Positions 23,901 through 36,639 of a stretch of 64,000 nucleotides of DNA are shown here, piece by piece; position 1 is the stretch's first letter, and every line of letters begins with the position of its first letter. Source of the DNA: Struthio camelus (lineage: Eukaryota > Chordata > Aves > Struthioniformes > Struthionidae); contig NC_090942.1 in NCBI RefSeq assembly GCF_040807025.1, positions 205,180,640 through 205,244,639 of the forward strand, read 5' to 3'. The position numbers and the translations under genes were made by a program. The notes beneath the pieces were generated by a model. The model made no database searches. It was not told the DNA's origin and saw nothing but the letters and a program-made list of their open reading frames with translations.

Positions 23901-26900
23901 CAAACCAGAGCAGAAAGCAGCAATAAAACCAAGAAATTTAATGAAAGATGGCCAAAAAGATAGGGTAATAGCCTTTTCTTATTAAAACTATTGATTGGAA
24001 ATTTTAGTTCTCTTGGAGTTAGGATGCGCGCAAGCATGCAGGTTCAAGGTTTGGCTAAGGTCTCCGTCAAACCAACAGCAATTTGGCTGCAGCAGCAGAA
24101 GACGCCACTGCTCTTCGACCAGCTCCTGCCGAGTTAGCCGAGTGGAGGGACAGGGGTCCCTCTCTCAGCACAGAATCAACCAGCTTAATCTAAATTGTGC
24201 TTTCAAGGCTCAGGTTACTACTTTGGAAGAAGGTTTCTGCAGGGGCAGTAAACCAGCAACTCACTTAACGGCAGTGGCTATTTCTGCAGCAAGGGCCCAC
24301 TCTAGCTTACCATTCCCGCTTCAAGGCGTAATCAGCCTTCTCTCACAAGAAACGAGCATCAATGAGGTCAAAATAAAGAGTAGCATGGTAAGGAAAAAAA
24401 AAAAAAAACTTTGCAACTCTTTTGCAAAAATACCCTTTTGCAACCAGAATATAGTGAACTCACCCTGCAGGTTCCTATCTTCAGACCTTGCACCGTTTTA
24501 TATATTCTGAATTGAATGTTCCCTACTACAGCTCTCTGTTTTTTAATGTTTTGCTTCAGGCATTTCTTTCCTTTCGGGAGGCGAGGCTGGCCAGAGAGCA
24601 GGACATAGCAGTCAATATTCTAGTTGGACTCAGATCAGTTGCAGGAAGAATAAAAATTACTATTTCTATTCATGTTTAAGAGAAAATAAACTCATTTTAA
24701 AATGTTAAATATTAATTTGCAACCACCTATGTTAGAGCCTAAATTTCTCATACTCTTCATTCAATTTAATATGCTGCAGCAATCAGCTCTTGACAAAGTG
24801 CAGATGAATACCTAACAGAAATTTCTACAGTGCTGAGGCAGGGAAGCATCTTTGCAACAATGCCTCATGGAAATACTGTAAGTTGCATGTCTTCTGTAGC
24901 AAGCTCATTTAGTGTCACTCTATTAAACTAATCTTAAAAAACAGCTTTTAAATGGTGTCATATGGACTTTTAACTGATTTGCACTTTCCATCTAAAAGAG
25001 GCTTGAAACAAATTGTGAGTAATAAATTATTCACTAAACAAAGGACTCAATTATTTTCTATGCAACACTCAGAAAACTGAAGACTCGGAATAAATGCCTG
25101 CTACACTATACCGCCCCATACCTGTGTAATATAAATCCTCAGAATTAGTTTAAATGTACTAGATTTAGTCTGAACTCTATATACCTAGGTATAAATCAAG
25201 ACACTGGAACCATTCTAGCAGCAGAAGGAAATCAATCATTAAGTAAAAATGCAAAACATCATGAAAATCCATTATTTAAAACAAGATTTCCTGCTTGATG
25301 ATTCAAGACAATTTCTCCAGGCCAGCAGCCTTCCAAACCTGGAGCTTGTTACTGCTCCCACAGGAGCAGCCATCCTTCCCCTCTGTCTCAAGCTGGTGGG
25401 CGCTGCAGCTGAGGCGAGTGGGGGCCTGCCACCCTGTCCTGCAGCCCTGGGTGCCCTCGCAGCACTCGGCACTGCTGCACCCATTCGGAAGCCAAGGAGG
25501 AGGCTACTCCTGTTAAAGCACATGTGATTTAGGAGCACGCGTAACTTTTTCTCACTTCAGAAACACAGCTATAAGCAGAGCTGGGTAGGAACCTCTTAAC
25601 CCAGACCTACGAATGAGGGGAATGACAACCCAGAACCACAGCCATTGCCTCAAAATGCTGAATCCTGTTTTTTTCACTTTTTATAGTGCATTTAGCACTT
25701 CCCAAATTTGGGGCACACTCATAGCATGAAGCATCTGCCGCAAGCTTCTTCCCCCATTTTTTCACAGGACTCCACTCTTGTAAGTACTCTAGATAACAAA
25801 TTTCTCCTCTTCAAGGACAGGTACATTTCAAGTAGCTGGGCAAACTTAGTGAGGGCTCAAAAAGTATCACTCCACATCAGACAATACAAATGCATTGCCA
25901 ACTACATTACCTAGAAATACAAAAGTAAGAGCAACTGGAAAATAGTTTTATGCCGATAATGAAAGCATTGCAAAAACAAAAATGCAGTACAGTTCTTCCA
26001 ATATACGTAAACCTATTTTTTACTCTGTTTACCGAGTAAGAACGTTTCTCTCTCTCCCATGCAAGGCAAGAAAATGAATATGGATGTTTCAGTACAAAAT
26101 GGTAAATCTTTGCTCACTACACTTTCTTTCCTCCAACAAACTATGTTAAAGCCTCTCAGAGCAAACATTTGACTTGGCACACTCTGGTGACAGACAAACC
26201 ATCTCACTACCACACCAAGTACACTCTGGATCCATGAATCCATCTGAACAAGACAGGCTATATCCCGCTGTATTATCATCCTCACCCAGCTCACCTTTGA
26301 AAAGCTCCCTGCTGTTGATGCTCCCTGCGTCGATTTGGTGAGCTTATCACCTTCATTCACAATTCCTGAGCCAGGGTCAACGTTATTTCAGTACAGAGTC
26401 ATTTGTTGACATTGCTCATCACAGTCATTGCAGCTGTTCAGATGACGAAGGGTAAGTACGATCACGACAGCTTCACATCAGAGCCTTCTTCGTGAAGGAA
26501 GACCACTGGTACGCAAGCTTCTCCAGACAATCTATACTTCTTGATTTGCTAAAGAATAGCAACAGCAATGGGTGAAAGCCCACAGGCATTTATATCTATG
26601 CAGTGTTTTACTTTTTGCACTGTAATTTACCATGTAAACTTCACTAAGATACAAGTCTGCTGAAAACAGACAATCATCACTTTGCATGTCTGTTTGCTGT
26701 CAACAAAACTGTGTCTACAAGCAAAACATTGGATTTGCCTGCTCTCCTTTGTTCTCTCACACAGCAGCCTTCCTCTTACCTAGCTCACTTCTTAACTTTG
26801 CAAAACACTCAGCAGTTTTGATCATTCTCCATATTGTCTGCAATGGTTTATCATGCTTTCTTCTGAATGATGGGCCAATATTGTGGAGGTTTCCTCAGGT

Positions 26901-27873
26901 GTCAGGTAGTCCCTTGTTCCAGGGCATCCTTGCGTAAGTAGGAGCCAGAGTGATAAAACCAAAACCCTCTGTGAGTTCTGATGCAAAAGGCACACAACAG
27001 AATCCGATGCTAATTCCACATATGCGGAAGCATTCAGTGATGCAAACGTTTCAAGACCCAACCAGAACTGAAAAATAAATTCATTAAATCATCACTTTTA
27101 AATTTAAATAAGCAACACATTAATGGCTGAATTACGTACGCCAGATTTCTTTAGAGAAATCCAGGCGACTACGCTGCCTCATGTCATATGTTCGAAAGGA
27201 GCTTCATTGTCTCCTCACAGCTCCATTTTTTCCTGTTTTTGTATTTGCACACCAGAAAGCCTCCAAAGAGTTCAAAACACCTGCAGGAAAGGGCCAGCAC
27301 ATGATATGTCTCATTGCTCTTATCACAGTGCAGAGCTTATGGGAAAGCATGCACAAAATCTGCAAGAAACTGCAGGATTTGATGGGATGTAAAATATGCT
27401 AGAAAACAAAGGTAAATACTCTTTTCTTTGTTATATTTGGTTATAACAGAAAATCCTGGTTTCCAATCTTTCAGGGACTCCTGCCACAAAAACTGTACCT
27501 TGTAACCAATTTTATCAGGCAGTATTATGCTGTACTGTTCATGGCCTCACTGCATACTGATCTATATAGGATTCAAAATCAAAACCCAAGAATCAAAGTT
27601 TTAGCTTATAAAAGTGGTTTCTGAATTGCCCAACACAGGTGACAGAATTATAGGAGAAATGATAGCTGTCTGGAAGAATAACTTGCTTTCATAACAAAGC
27701 TGAAAGAGACAAAGTTTATACCAAAGCTTCAGGCTTTTTAATAAAATATTTTAAACATATGTGCATGATACACAGAAGAAAAAAATGCATCTTATTTTTA
27801 AGTAGTATGATTTGAGCTGCCAATAGCATTTCTTCTTTGATAATTCTAGCATATATTTATCTTCTAAGATAAC
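20973..27873. other. Intergenic DNA between a CR1 and the DDX10 3' end
   Basis: No gene is recognised. The stretch includes a G-rich run at 21597-21630 (listed separately), a 10-bp inverted repeat with a 2-base loop at 22954-22975, an A16-type homopolymer near 24391-24407, and a GC-richer patch at about 25340-25505 where frames are open on both strands. The open frames show no domain similarity that I can recognise. Confidence 0.5.
21597..21630 (+). other. Potential G-quadruplex run
   Basis: Seven runs of three to five G are separated by one or two bases (GGGATGGGATGGGGTGGGA, then GGGGGTGGGATGGGA). This satisfies the usual four-run G-quadruplex pattern with very short loops several times over. 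It may also be described as an imperfect (GGGAT)n simple repeat. No gene lies within several kilobases. Confidence 0.9.
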
Positions 27874-27901
27874 AAAGGGCACATCCAAAAAGGGCACATC
27901 C
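27874..27901 (-). repeat. Duplicated 13-bp GU-rich element past the DDX10 poly(A) signal
   Basis: On the minus strand the 13-bp string GGATGTGCCCTTT occurs twice, spaced 15 bp apart (plus-strand copies 27889-27901 and 27874-27886). It begins just after the AATAAA hexamer. Its G/U-rich composition and position fit the downstream element used by the cleavage stimulation factor. The exact repetition is seen; the function is inferred. Confidence 0.55.
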
Positions 27902-28242
27902 TGTTTTTATTTAAAGTAACATTAGAATTTTAAAAATGATGATTTCTTCAAAACCTGGAGGGCTCCAATTATAAATGTTATACTGTAAAATGTCATCTGC
28001 GGATTTCGTTTGGAAAGTTGCTTTAGAAATCCTTATAAATCAAAACGACATATCCTAATATGTTCACGGAACAGCTAAACCTTGTCTATAATCTACGAGC
28101 TGATGAGAGGCAAGCTCGTTGTCCATGAGCTCATTTATCTCCGTCCACTGGTACCCGTCTCCCCAGATGCCAAACTGCTCTTGCGCAGATTACTGACAAA
28201 AGAGTGAAGATGTCCCAGAAAAGAAAACTTGCAGGAAAATTA
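27890..28242 (-). other. DDX10: DDX10 3'UTR (predicted)
   Basis: This is the sequence between the DDX10 stop codon and the expected cleavage site, about 350 nt. The end is estimated from the first clear AATAAA downstream of the stop. I found no earlier consensus hexamer on this strand. Alternative, longer 3' ends cannot be excluded. Confidence 0.55.
27906..27911 (-). terminator. DDX10: Poly(A) signal AATAAA for DDX10
   Basis: A canonical AATAAA lies on the minus strand (TTTATT on plus) about 330 bp after the stop codon. A duplicated GU-rich segment follows directly, as expected for a real cleavage and polyadenylation site. It is the best candidate in the first 500 bp after the stop. Confidence 0.65.
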
Positions 28243-28432
28243 TTAGCTATTACTGTTGAGCAGATGTAGCACAAGCTCTTCATCCTCTGCCAGGGAAAGC
28301 CCAGTATCTAATGGCATAAAGGGGTCTTCCTCATGGCTCAATTTAGCCTTCTTTCTTTTCAGTGGCGGCTCTTCTGCTGCACTGCTGTTACTACAGCTTC
28401 TTTTCTCTCTTCCACTCCTCTCCTCAGGTTCA
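28243..28432 (-). CDS. DDX10: DDX10 terminal coding exon (C-terminal 62 residues)
   Basis: DDX10 is a nucleolar DEAD-box RNA helicase, the vertebrate relative of yeast Dbp4/Hca4, which works in small-subunit rRNA processing. This exon encodes the end of its charged C-terminal tail, not the helicase core. The last residues read PLDTGLSLAEDEELVLHLLNS and then NS-stop; from memory human DDX10 ends almost identically (the same string with RSQS at the end). A basic KRKKAK stretch, a possible nuclear or nucleolar signal, precedes it. The acceptor is TTTCTGCAG before T-GAA-CCT, so the exon begins with the third base of a codon. This matches the penultimate exon, which ends with two bases (GG), giving Gly at the junction. 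The middle of the exon is poorly conserved with human, as expected for a disordered tail. Confidence 0.95.
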
Positions 28433-28482
28433 CTGCAGAAACAAATCAATTACTCTTATCAACAACTGTGGCAATCGATATC

Positions 28483-28594
28483 ATCATGCAATCAAACAAT
28501 TTAAACAAGGCAAATTTATGTCAAGATAAAAGAAATAAATCATGCAATCAAACAATTTAAACAAGGCAAATTTATGTCAAGATAAAAGAAATAA
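28483..28594. repeat. Perfect 56-bp tandem duplication
   Basis: Positions 28483-28538 and 28539-28594 are identical 56-mers, beginning ATCATGCAATCAAACAATTT and ending AAGAAATAA. They lie 51 to 162 nt upstream of the DDX10 terminal exon on the transcribed (minus) strand, close to where a branch point could be. The absence of any difference between the copies points to a recent event or an assembly duplication. Confidence 0.97.
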
Positions 28595-29156
28595 AATTAC
28601 AATTCGGAAGGCTAAAGCAATACGAGCAGATGAACTCTAAATGTCTAAATTAGAACTGCTTTCAGGCTGAGGCACTGGTGGCTATTCTGCTGTCTTAATT
28701 GATTACAGTATATCAGGATACTGATATCAGCTTTACTCAGTATTTGTTGCCTTATATAGTGACAGACAACTTGACAAAACTCATCCAGTAATATATGTGA
28801 GTTGACTTGACATGCATTCAGCATCACGTCTAAAATAAATACGCAACAAAAATAAAAATATGAGAACTGTCATTCCATTGGCTACACTTATTATTACAGA
28901 TTTAAGTTTTGATTTGGGTCCACCTCATTTCAAGCCTTTCTTCCTCCTTCCTTCAAAATAAGTCCTGGTAAGTTATGAATTATGTCTTGCCCTGAGAGGA
29001 AGACACAAACCTAAACCCATTTTTTCCCCCTGGTGAATTTCTATTTCTCTTGCTGCCTTTGTAAGACTCGAATGAATTGCCTTCTGCAGCCTTAAATCTA
29101 GCTGAAACGGTTGTGTATCTGTTTTATTACTTTGACTTCTGTCACACAGCCAAACA

Positions 29157-29290
29157 GCAGCCACGGAAGGCGGCGAGCCCTGCCCTGGTGCCCGTGCCGG
29201 GGCTGGCGGGTCCGGCGCGGGGCTCCTGCGAGGCAGCCGCGCTCCCACCCCCTCCGGCGACGCCAGCCAGCAACGCCACCGGCACGAGGA
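29157..29290. other. CpG-dense GC-rich islet in the DDX10 intron
   Basis: About 18 CpG dinucleotides occur in about 130 bp, bounded on both sides by AT-rich intron. It is too short for a standard CpG island. Frames are open on both strands merely because of composition. I recognise no protein or promoter motif. Confidence 0.7.
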
Positions 29291-32200
29291 CAGTTTTGTC
29301 ATCTTTGCCTGCAGTTTCTTTGCACAGTTTTTGTCCTGACATATAAAAAAAAATTGTTTTAAGTAATCTTGACTACATCTGTTTAACAGGTTATACAGAC
29401 CCGGGTTTCCTACGCTGTACGGAAGAATGGAAATTCAAACCCGTCTCCCCCAAATCATACCGTAACCCCCCCCTCAAAGTACTCCCTCCAAACAAGACAG
29501 CTGAAATGAGATGGCATTCTCACTTCCCATGTTTGTATTTTAAACAATACAGGAAAAAGAAAACCCAAATTTCAAAGACTGAGTCTAGGCTTTTTAAACT
29601 AGATTTTTAAATTCAAATTTTCAATTAAAACTTGGCAAATTTCCCAGAAAGCGTTCACAGAAAATTCAATTTTCTTCAAAAAATGCTTCAACAAAAGCTT
29701 TTAAAATTGCAATAACACTTGCAATAACTTAAGTGTAAATATCACGTTTGGGAATTTTTTCATTGGGAAATACTGATTTAGAGATTTAACGATTACAAAC
29801 AGCAGTTACTACTAACAGCTTAAACTGGTGAACGCTGTGCTCTAAACCAATACGGTACATGAACCTAATGCCCAATACAAACCAACTTTACCTGGCCACC
29901 TTGTTTTTTTCCATTAACAGAACTAATTACCAGCGTGTGAAATACTGCTTTCATAACTTGCTGAAAAACAGAGTTATGCACAAAGCAGCTCAGAACATGG
30001 CAGTTTTCAAGATTTTCCTAATTGCTCTCGGAGAATCACTAGCAGTACAAAATTTCCTCCCTTTTTTCTAGCTTGTTTAGAAGCTGTCACTGCACCTTCT
30101 GGCTGCTTCGCCACGAAGACAAGGGAGGAGCGTTAGTTTGGGCAGCCTTGCACCAACACTGCGGACACGTAACCTGCCTGTCTCTCTCTTCCATCCCCCC
30201 CCCTTTCATATAGGAGCAGTGCCTACTGCCTACTCATTACAACAGAGAGAGGAGGAAAAACCATTGAGATGCCCCTAATATTCCCAGAGATGAACTAAAA
30301 TCCCTAGTTTTATCTTGTTCTTCCCCTGCCCATCCAGCAGAAACAGTGTAAAGCAACACCTGATGCCTGCACATTAAATACTTTTCACGAAACGACATTT
30401 CAAACAATACAGCATCTTGCCATTTTTGAGCTATCAATTGCATGGGCTGGTTTTTCAGCGTTTGCTACCAATACCTATTTTATTGCTTTTCTGGGACAGG
30501 GATTGTGATTTCTCTCTGCAGGGCTTAAAATAGTTCAAAAATATTAAAGCGATACTGACAGTATATGAAAATACTGTAAATCGCGACGACTCCCTTTGCA
30601 GGTGGCCAGCGTGTGTTCGGGCTGCAGCTTCACACGGTTCTCTTTGACCAGGACAGATTACGAGGGTTCACTTTAAAAGCACAAGGCTGAAACTTCATCA
30701 AATAAAAGCATTCTTAGCTTGCTTGCAAAAGAGCCAATTACTCCCAGCAGGCGGCTGGACTCCGAAGCTCAGCCTGCATTTGGAGTCAACTAATGCTTCA
30801 CCTGGGACACGAGTGCACAACAATCCAAGCAACCAAAACAACGCAGAAACCTTACAAATTACAGAACAGCAGACTTTAAATAATAAAAACTAGCACTTCA
30901 CTGTGGAGTTTCAGGTGACCATAGGCCCAGATGTTTGTAAGGTATAAAATTTAAGCATAAAGCAATCAGAAGGAACCGTGAGGTTTCTATTTTTTCCCAC
31001 AAACAGAAGGCCTGCAACACAAGAACTCCCATCATAAGCTTTGTGGGAAGGTTATGCTGAGTCAAGCTGTCTCTTATTATTACTAAGGCGTCACGTTGCT
31101 AGATTAATAGTGCGTACTGAAGACGTATCTGCATGTCGGCAGTAGGCATATTTTCACACTAATTTGACCCTTGCTAGGCAGTAAGTTTGAGAAGGGAATA
31201 AGGAGGAATGCGTAAGACAGGAAGCAACAGAAAAGATAATATGGTAAAAAAGCTATTGCATGATGAAGAGAAACAGAGGCTTTGAACGAAGCACAAAAAG
31301 TCAAAGCAAAACGATAGGAGATACAGGAAACTGTGGAGGAGAAGGTGAGAATGGTGGTTTAAAAAGGAAGCCGGGTATTGCCAAGCAAGACGGCTCACAC
31401 CAGGAGGGCAAGGTGCACGCCTCACACCCTCTGGGTGCTTCTCCTTAAGCGTTCAGACAGAAAGTTTTGGGGGAGGAAGTGTAATAGGTGCAATGCCCAG
31501 GTGCACACGTAAAAAAGCAGAGCCTGTGAAAGCAGCTCTACTGGGGTGACTTATGCACCTGGAATTGCCAAATGAATTCCTCTTTGGGCTCTGCTGACTG
31601 AAGGGCTGTCAGCACGCCCTGAAGAGCAAACCTTTTCATCATTGGTCAGTGCCCACCCCTCCTCGCACGCACGCTACTGGCTGCCATCCACTGCGACAGC
31701 CAAAACAAAATAGGGTAATTCTCAGGCGAATTATTTTCTAACATAAAAAACGTAGTTAGAAGGCAAACTCACAATTCAGAGGGATCCCAACCAAAACCAG
31801 CGTGTCTCTTCCTTTCCTATTTATAACATCTAGAAGTGGCATGTGCAGCTGGATTACAAGTCCTTCCTCGTACCATCTGGTGCAACCCAGCTTCTCGCTG
31901 CTGCTGTAGCCTGAACTACTCCCACAGTCTGAAGCTGCCTGACGGCATGCTTTACTGTGGCTGGCTGTGTTTACATACACGATGAGGTACGAACAGCCGA
32001 CTTCATCAACACACACAATAATTTCCGTGGCCACCATTTACACAGCTGTAACAACAACAGAAAGCACTACCATTTGACAGATAATTTTTATTGCGGAAAT
32101 ACAAAGTACAGTTTATGCATCCCGTCTCTGAAATAAATGGCAGCAAAAATGAACGGTATCTGGGAAGCAGGAGATTTAACTATGACCTTGACAGCAATAC

Positions 32201-33837
32201 ACCAGGAAACTCTCTTAATAATAAACAGTCTTACAGTGTGTTTTGAGGAGTGTTCGCAGCATGTCCTAAACGTTTAGCTTTCAAGTGCTTTTGAGTCAGC
32301 CATTTAGTGCTTTTGAGTCAGTCATCTGAGATGTTACACCACACAGATCTTGAGCCACTTCACTGCTTTTCATACAACATGATACTCCAAGACCTCTAGA
32401 CCGCAGGCTGTTTCAGTTAACATTTATCAGAGCATGCTTTGCCATCTAGACTTACCAACACTGCACTGAAACAAACTGCCCTTGTCATTGTATTGCAGTC
32501 CATAGATTGAGTTTCCAGACTGTAATGTAGTTCACGAGCTCTTTCTCAAAGAAACGTGCATGAATAATGAATGAATCTACTAATAAAATACAGTTCAGAA
32601 AAGTTAGGAATAATTTATCCCTTAAATATTGGCATTTTGCTAATCAAACATGTTGTGCCACAAACCTCCTTTCACGTAATAAATTTTAATTCACAAGGCC
32701 ATGGCAGCAATCCTAATGAAGATTAATTACTACCATCCCTTCCATAAAGCCCAGTGCAGCTTCTTTCTAACTTGCTGTCAGAATGCTACAGCACATAGAA
32801 ATGGTAATGAAAATATATTGTGTTGTGTTATTCCCTTTACTGGCCATTTCTCTGATGTAAATCAAAACTGCACTAAAACTAGATTTACAAAAACAGTTGC
32901 AGGAAAGGGAAGATTAATCTACCTGTAATGAAATACAAGTGCAATTGCCCTAAAAGCAAAAGACAAGACGAGTCTGTCTTGGAGCTGAAGTACCACAGTC
33001 CGGAAAAAGAACAAATATTCAAGTGGAAACCAGACCAGCAAGACAGTATGTTTAATATTTCTTATTATTGCATGGGTAGTATAACTTTGATGGGAAAAGG
33101 AGACCTACCCCACAATCAACATCTTGCTTCTGCTCCAAGGACGCATTTATTTTCTAAAGGCTCTAGCAGATATGCAGTAGTAGATAAAAATCAGTTGTCT
33201 GAAGCTCTAAGAGCCCTTTTCTTCCCTATTCCTGCCACAGACATTGCTGACCACAGCGCAGCAATATCTGACCCACCTGAGACCACTGGAGTTTTCATTC
33301 AGTGTATCCAGGCAAAACAATTTTACCTTAACACATCAGTCTGAAAACTGAAATCATTCGGGGCTTGATTAATGGATCAAATTATCACTGCCCTGGGTTG
33401 AAACTGCTCCAACTGGAGGTGACCATGGCTACACTCGCACCGTTTCATTTGTTGTATGTTGGAGGCTCCACATTCTCTGAAATGTGCTGTTGCCTTTGGA
33501 GAAACTATTAAACCATCTATGTATCCCGTGTGTCCATCTGCTCCCCCTAGGGTTTATCTGACACTGGCATTCTTCCAGTCTGTTTCTCTCCTTCTCATTC
33601 TTGTGACTACCATCATCCTTCAATTGGTGGTTCACTTTTGAGCCACAGTTTGACCAAATACTCTTCCCATTTCTCCTCCATTCATGCAAATAACTTGTTG
33701 ACAACTGGTTGATGAAATACTACATCTCTTTTCTTTAGATAATTTCTCTGGCCAACAGGTTTATAGGAAGCACAGGAAGAACCTAGGCTGGCCTTCAGCA
33801 CAGTATAGGTTACAGAGCTTCACTAGGAGATTTTCTA

Positions 33838-33955
33838 TCACAAAATCACAGAATCGTTTAGGTTGGAAGGGACCTCTGGAGATCATCTAGTCCAACCTCC
33901 CTGCTCAAGCAGGGTCACCTAGAGCATATTTCCCAGGAGAACGTCCATCTGTTAT
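33838..33955 (-). mobile_element. CR1 LINE 3' end, severely truncated, antisense to window
   Basis: Read on the minus strand, this runs from TCCTGGGAAATATGCTCTAG through GGTTGGACTAGATGATCTCC and CCTTCCAACCTAAACGATTC to TGTGATTTTGTGAT. It matches the 3' end of the 19.3-kb CR1 almost exactly, including the AACCTAAACGATT variant, so both probably belong to one subfamily. Only about 115 bp were inserted. It lies in the sense orientation of DDX10 within the last intron. Confidence 0.93.
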
Positions 33956-36639
33956 AGTGAGCTAGAGCACAGCTATTCTAAAGACTTGCAGGGCAGAAGA
34001 ATATCACATCTCTTTCAACAGCAATCGAACATTTCATAACTGTTTTAAAAAAAAAATCACCTAATTTCTGATCTGTGTTTGTTCAACCTCCAGCTACTGA
34101 AACATATTACGTATTTACATGTCAAATACTTTTCAAGTATTGAAAGGCTTCTTTCCCTATAGATCCTTCTAAACAACAATCAGATAACCTCTCACACTTC
34201 TCCCAGATAAACTAAAAAGACTGCAGCTTAAAACTTAATATGAAGTGAGGTTTCCAGATCTTATACATTATTTTCAGCTTTATCCCCATTCCGCAACATC
34301 CTTTTAAAACTAAGAACATCACAAATAGATGAAGTTTACAAGCAAGGACGTCACCTTCTCTACTCAGTCTTAGTAAGAAAAAGCCATAGGCTGCATACAG
34401 ATTTTTGCCTTTGCGCATCTTCTCTTTTCCTCCAAACCTCCCTTCTTCTAATATGTTTTTGGATCTTTCATTTTCCTCTTACTCACTTTGTATTCTCTAT
34501 CTCTGTACATTTCAACTCAAAATACAGGTCAAATACCATATTCTGAAGAACCCTATAACACCTGTTTTAAACAGTGATTGTTACTTCTTCGCTCACATGA
34601 GGCATATTACTTACAGCCAGCGTGCAGTCACCAAACACAATAGGAGAACGTTTGTTCTTAAGGGAGCAGCTGAACACCCTTCTAGCTATGACTTTAAGTA
34701 GGTAGGTTATGTAAAATTTCTTTTGACAGTGCAAACATTTACATTAAGTCTCTTTCTCAAAAAAATTTTAAAAAAACAGAATATTTGATATGCAGTAGGA
34801 AGAATAATAACGTGCCTTTTCTGACCAGGGATACGATCACATCATACTTTTTTTTTTTTTTAAGGTAATTAAAAAAATGTGCTCCATAATCAATCATTCA
34901 GCTGTCAACAATAGATCTGATATAAAAATATATATATTGTAAAGTCTAAATCATGAAAAAAGTGTCCCTGGAAAGATCCCTAACACTAAAGAATAGCCTG
35001 ATAAAACAGATTAGCCTTGGGTGAAACTAAGCATATATTTAGCGTAACTGTACATGAAACAACACTTACACAATCAATAACGTAAATATATCAAGTTTCC
35101 TTTTCTTAATTAGGAAAAAGCAGCTCTGAATGGGTTGAAATGAAGGAAAAACCATGATAAAACAGTGATACAGTATTCAGATAGATTCCTTCTGTAATTG
35201 CAAGCCTTCTTTCTTAACTAACCTAAAATTTTTACAATTTCTATTAAAATGTGGAAAGACACCTTTAACTTATATATTCAAAAAAATGAATGAAGTAATT
35301 CAGATATTCCAATGGACAGCGTTGGTTGGGGACAAGAAAACAACAAACAAGTTATTTTTGTGCAACTGTTTCAGGGGAAGGGAAATACGAAGACTCCTCT
35401 ACTCCATGAGCGCTTTACAGTTGTACAGCCTTAAAGATAAACCTTTACTAGGTCTTTCTTACAGTGTTTTTTCTGGCCACCAGAACATTAAGTTAAGGCC
35501 TTCATAACGTCGCAGATGTGGCCTGAATAATATGTTTTAGAGGGATCACCGTAACCTGCAGATAAATCATCTTGAAAGAAAATGTAACGCCAATTGCATC
35601 AAGAATCACATAAAACTTAGCAGGTCAACATCAGCATCCAGGTTTAAGGTATTAAAGAAGGTATAAGAAACTGCAATTTATCCAGAATTTTCAAAAATAA
35701 AGAAAGCTACATAACTCAGCAGGGTGACTGCTGACCTGCACACCTGTCGGCTAGTGACCAGGCCATAAAATCACAAAAGAAAGTTTTAGAGCATTTTTCC
35801 TTTCCCCTCAAGACCAAGACCTTTTCCACGCAGACCTAAAAAAAAAAGCTAATATAATCAGTTGCACCTCATAAAGGTTTAAGGAAGACCAATGATGAGG
35901 CCAATCAGAACTTTGTTCTTCTTCAACATTTTTATTTAAAGAGGTTTAAGGATTAGAAATATCAGAAATTCAATTTGCCTGCAACAGGAATATCTAGAAA
36001 ATCCAGCTGCTTCTCCTTCACCCTATTCGATACATTTAAATTTTTCACCTCATTAACAATTTACCTTGATAGCCTTAAACCAAATATGATGAATGTTGCA
36101 AGATATACAAAACTTAATCTCATATTACATGCTTGGAGTCATTAATTACTCAGCTTGTAGAGGTATGGCTGGAAGGGAATTTTATTCAAAGGCAAATTTA
36201 GCTCATGATTTGTATAGCTTCCCCAGTTTAAAAAAAAATACTAAGGGGAAGAGAACAGATGAACAATTTTCTTGACTTCTTAAACTATGGACAGATGGTC
36301 TGCTTTTAAAGACTGTTGAAGGATGATGCCCTAGGTGTCACGCACCTGCTTTGAATTAGCCCTTTTAAAAGCATTTTTTCCTTTAAAGCAAGTAGCAGCT
36401 GGTGCTGCCCAATGTATTTCCATTTTCTTCCAATACTTTGGGCAAAAACTCAGAATGTTGAAAAACTAAAACAGAATAGAGTTGTATTTTTCTAATTTCA
36501 AAGCCTAATTTCACTGTATACAACTCTCAGCTGATTTGCTTTTGATAAAATTATTACCTTAATATTTCCCAGCCCCTAGAGTGACTCACTATATAATTCA
36601 GTGGCTGAATGAAGGGAGGTGTATGAGGCGGTAGTGTCG

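Noticed and set aside
25249..25538. Overlapping open frames on both strands near 25.3-25.5 kb
   Set aside because: Frames are open in three registers at once because the patch is GC-rich. Ala/Pro/Leu-rich translations are compositional.
32928..33344. 138-residue plus-strand open frame in the DDX10 intron
   Set aside because: No family similarity, no codon pattern suggesting selection, and no flanking splice or promoter signals. Long chance frames are expected in 64 kb.
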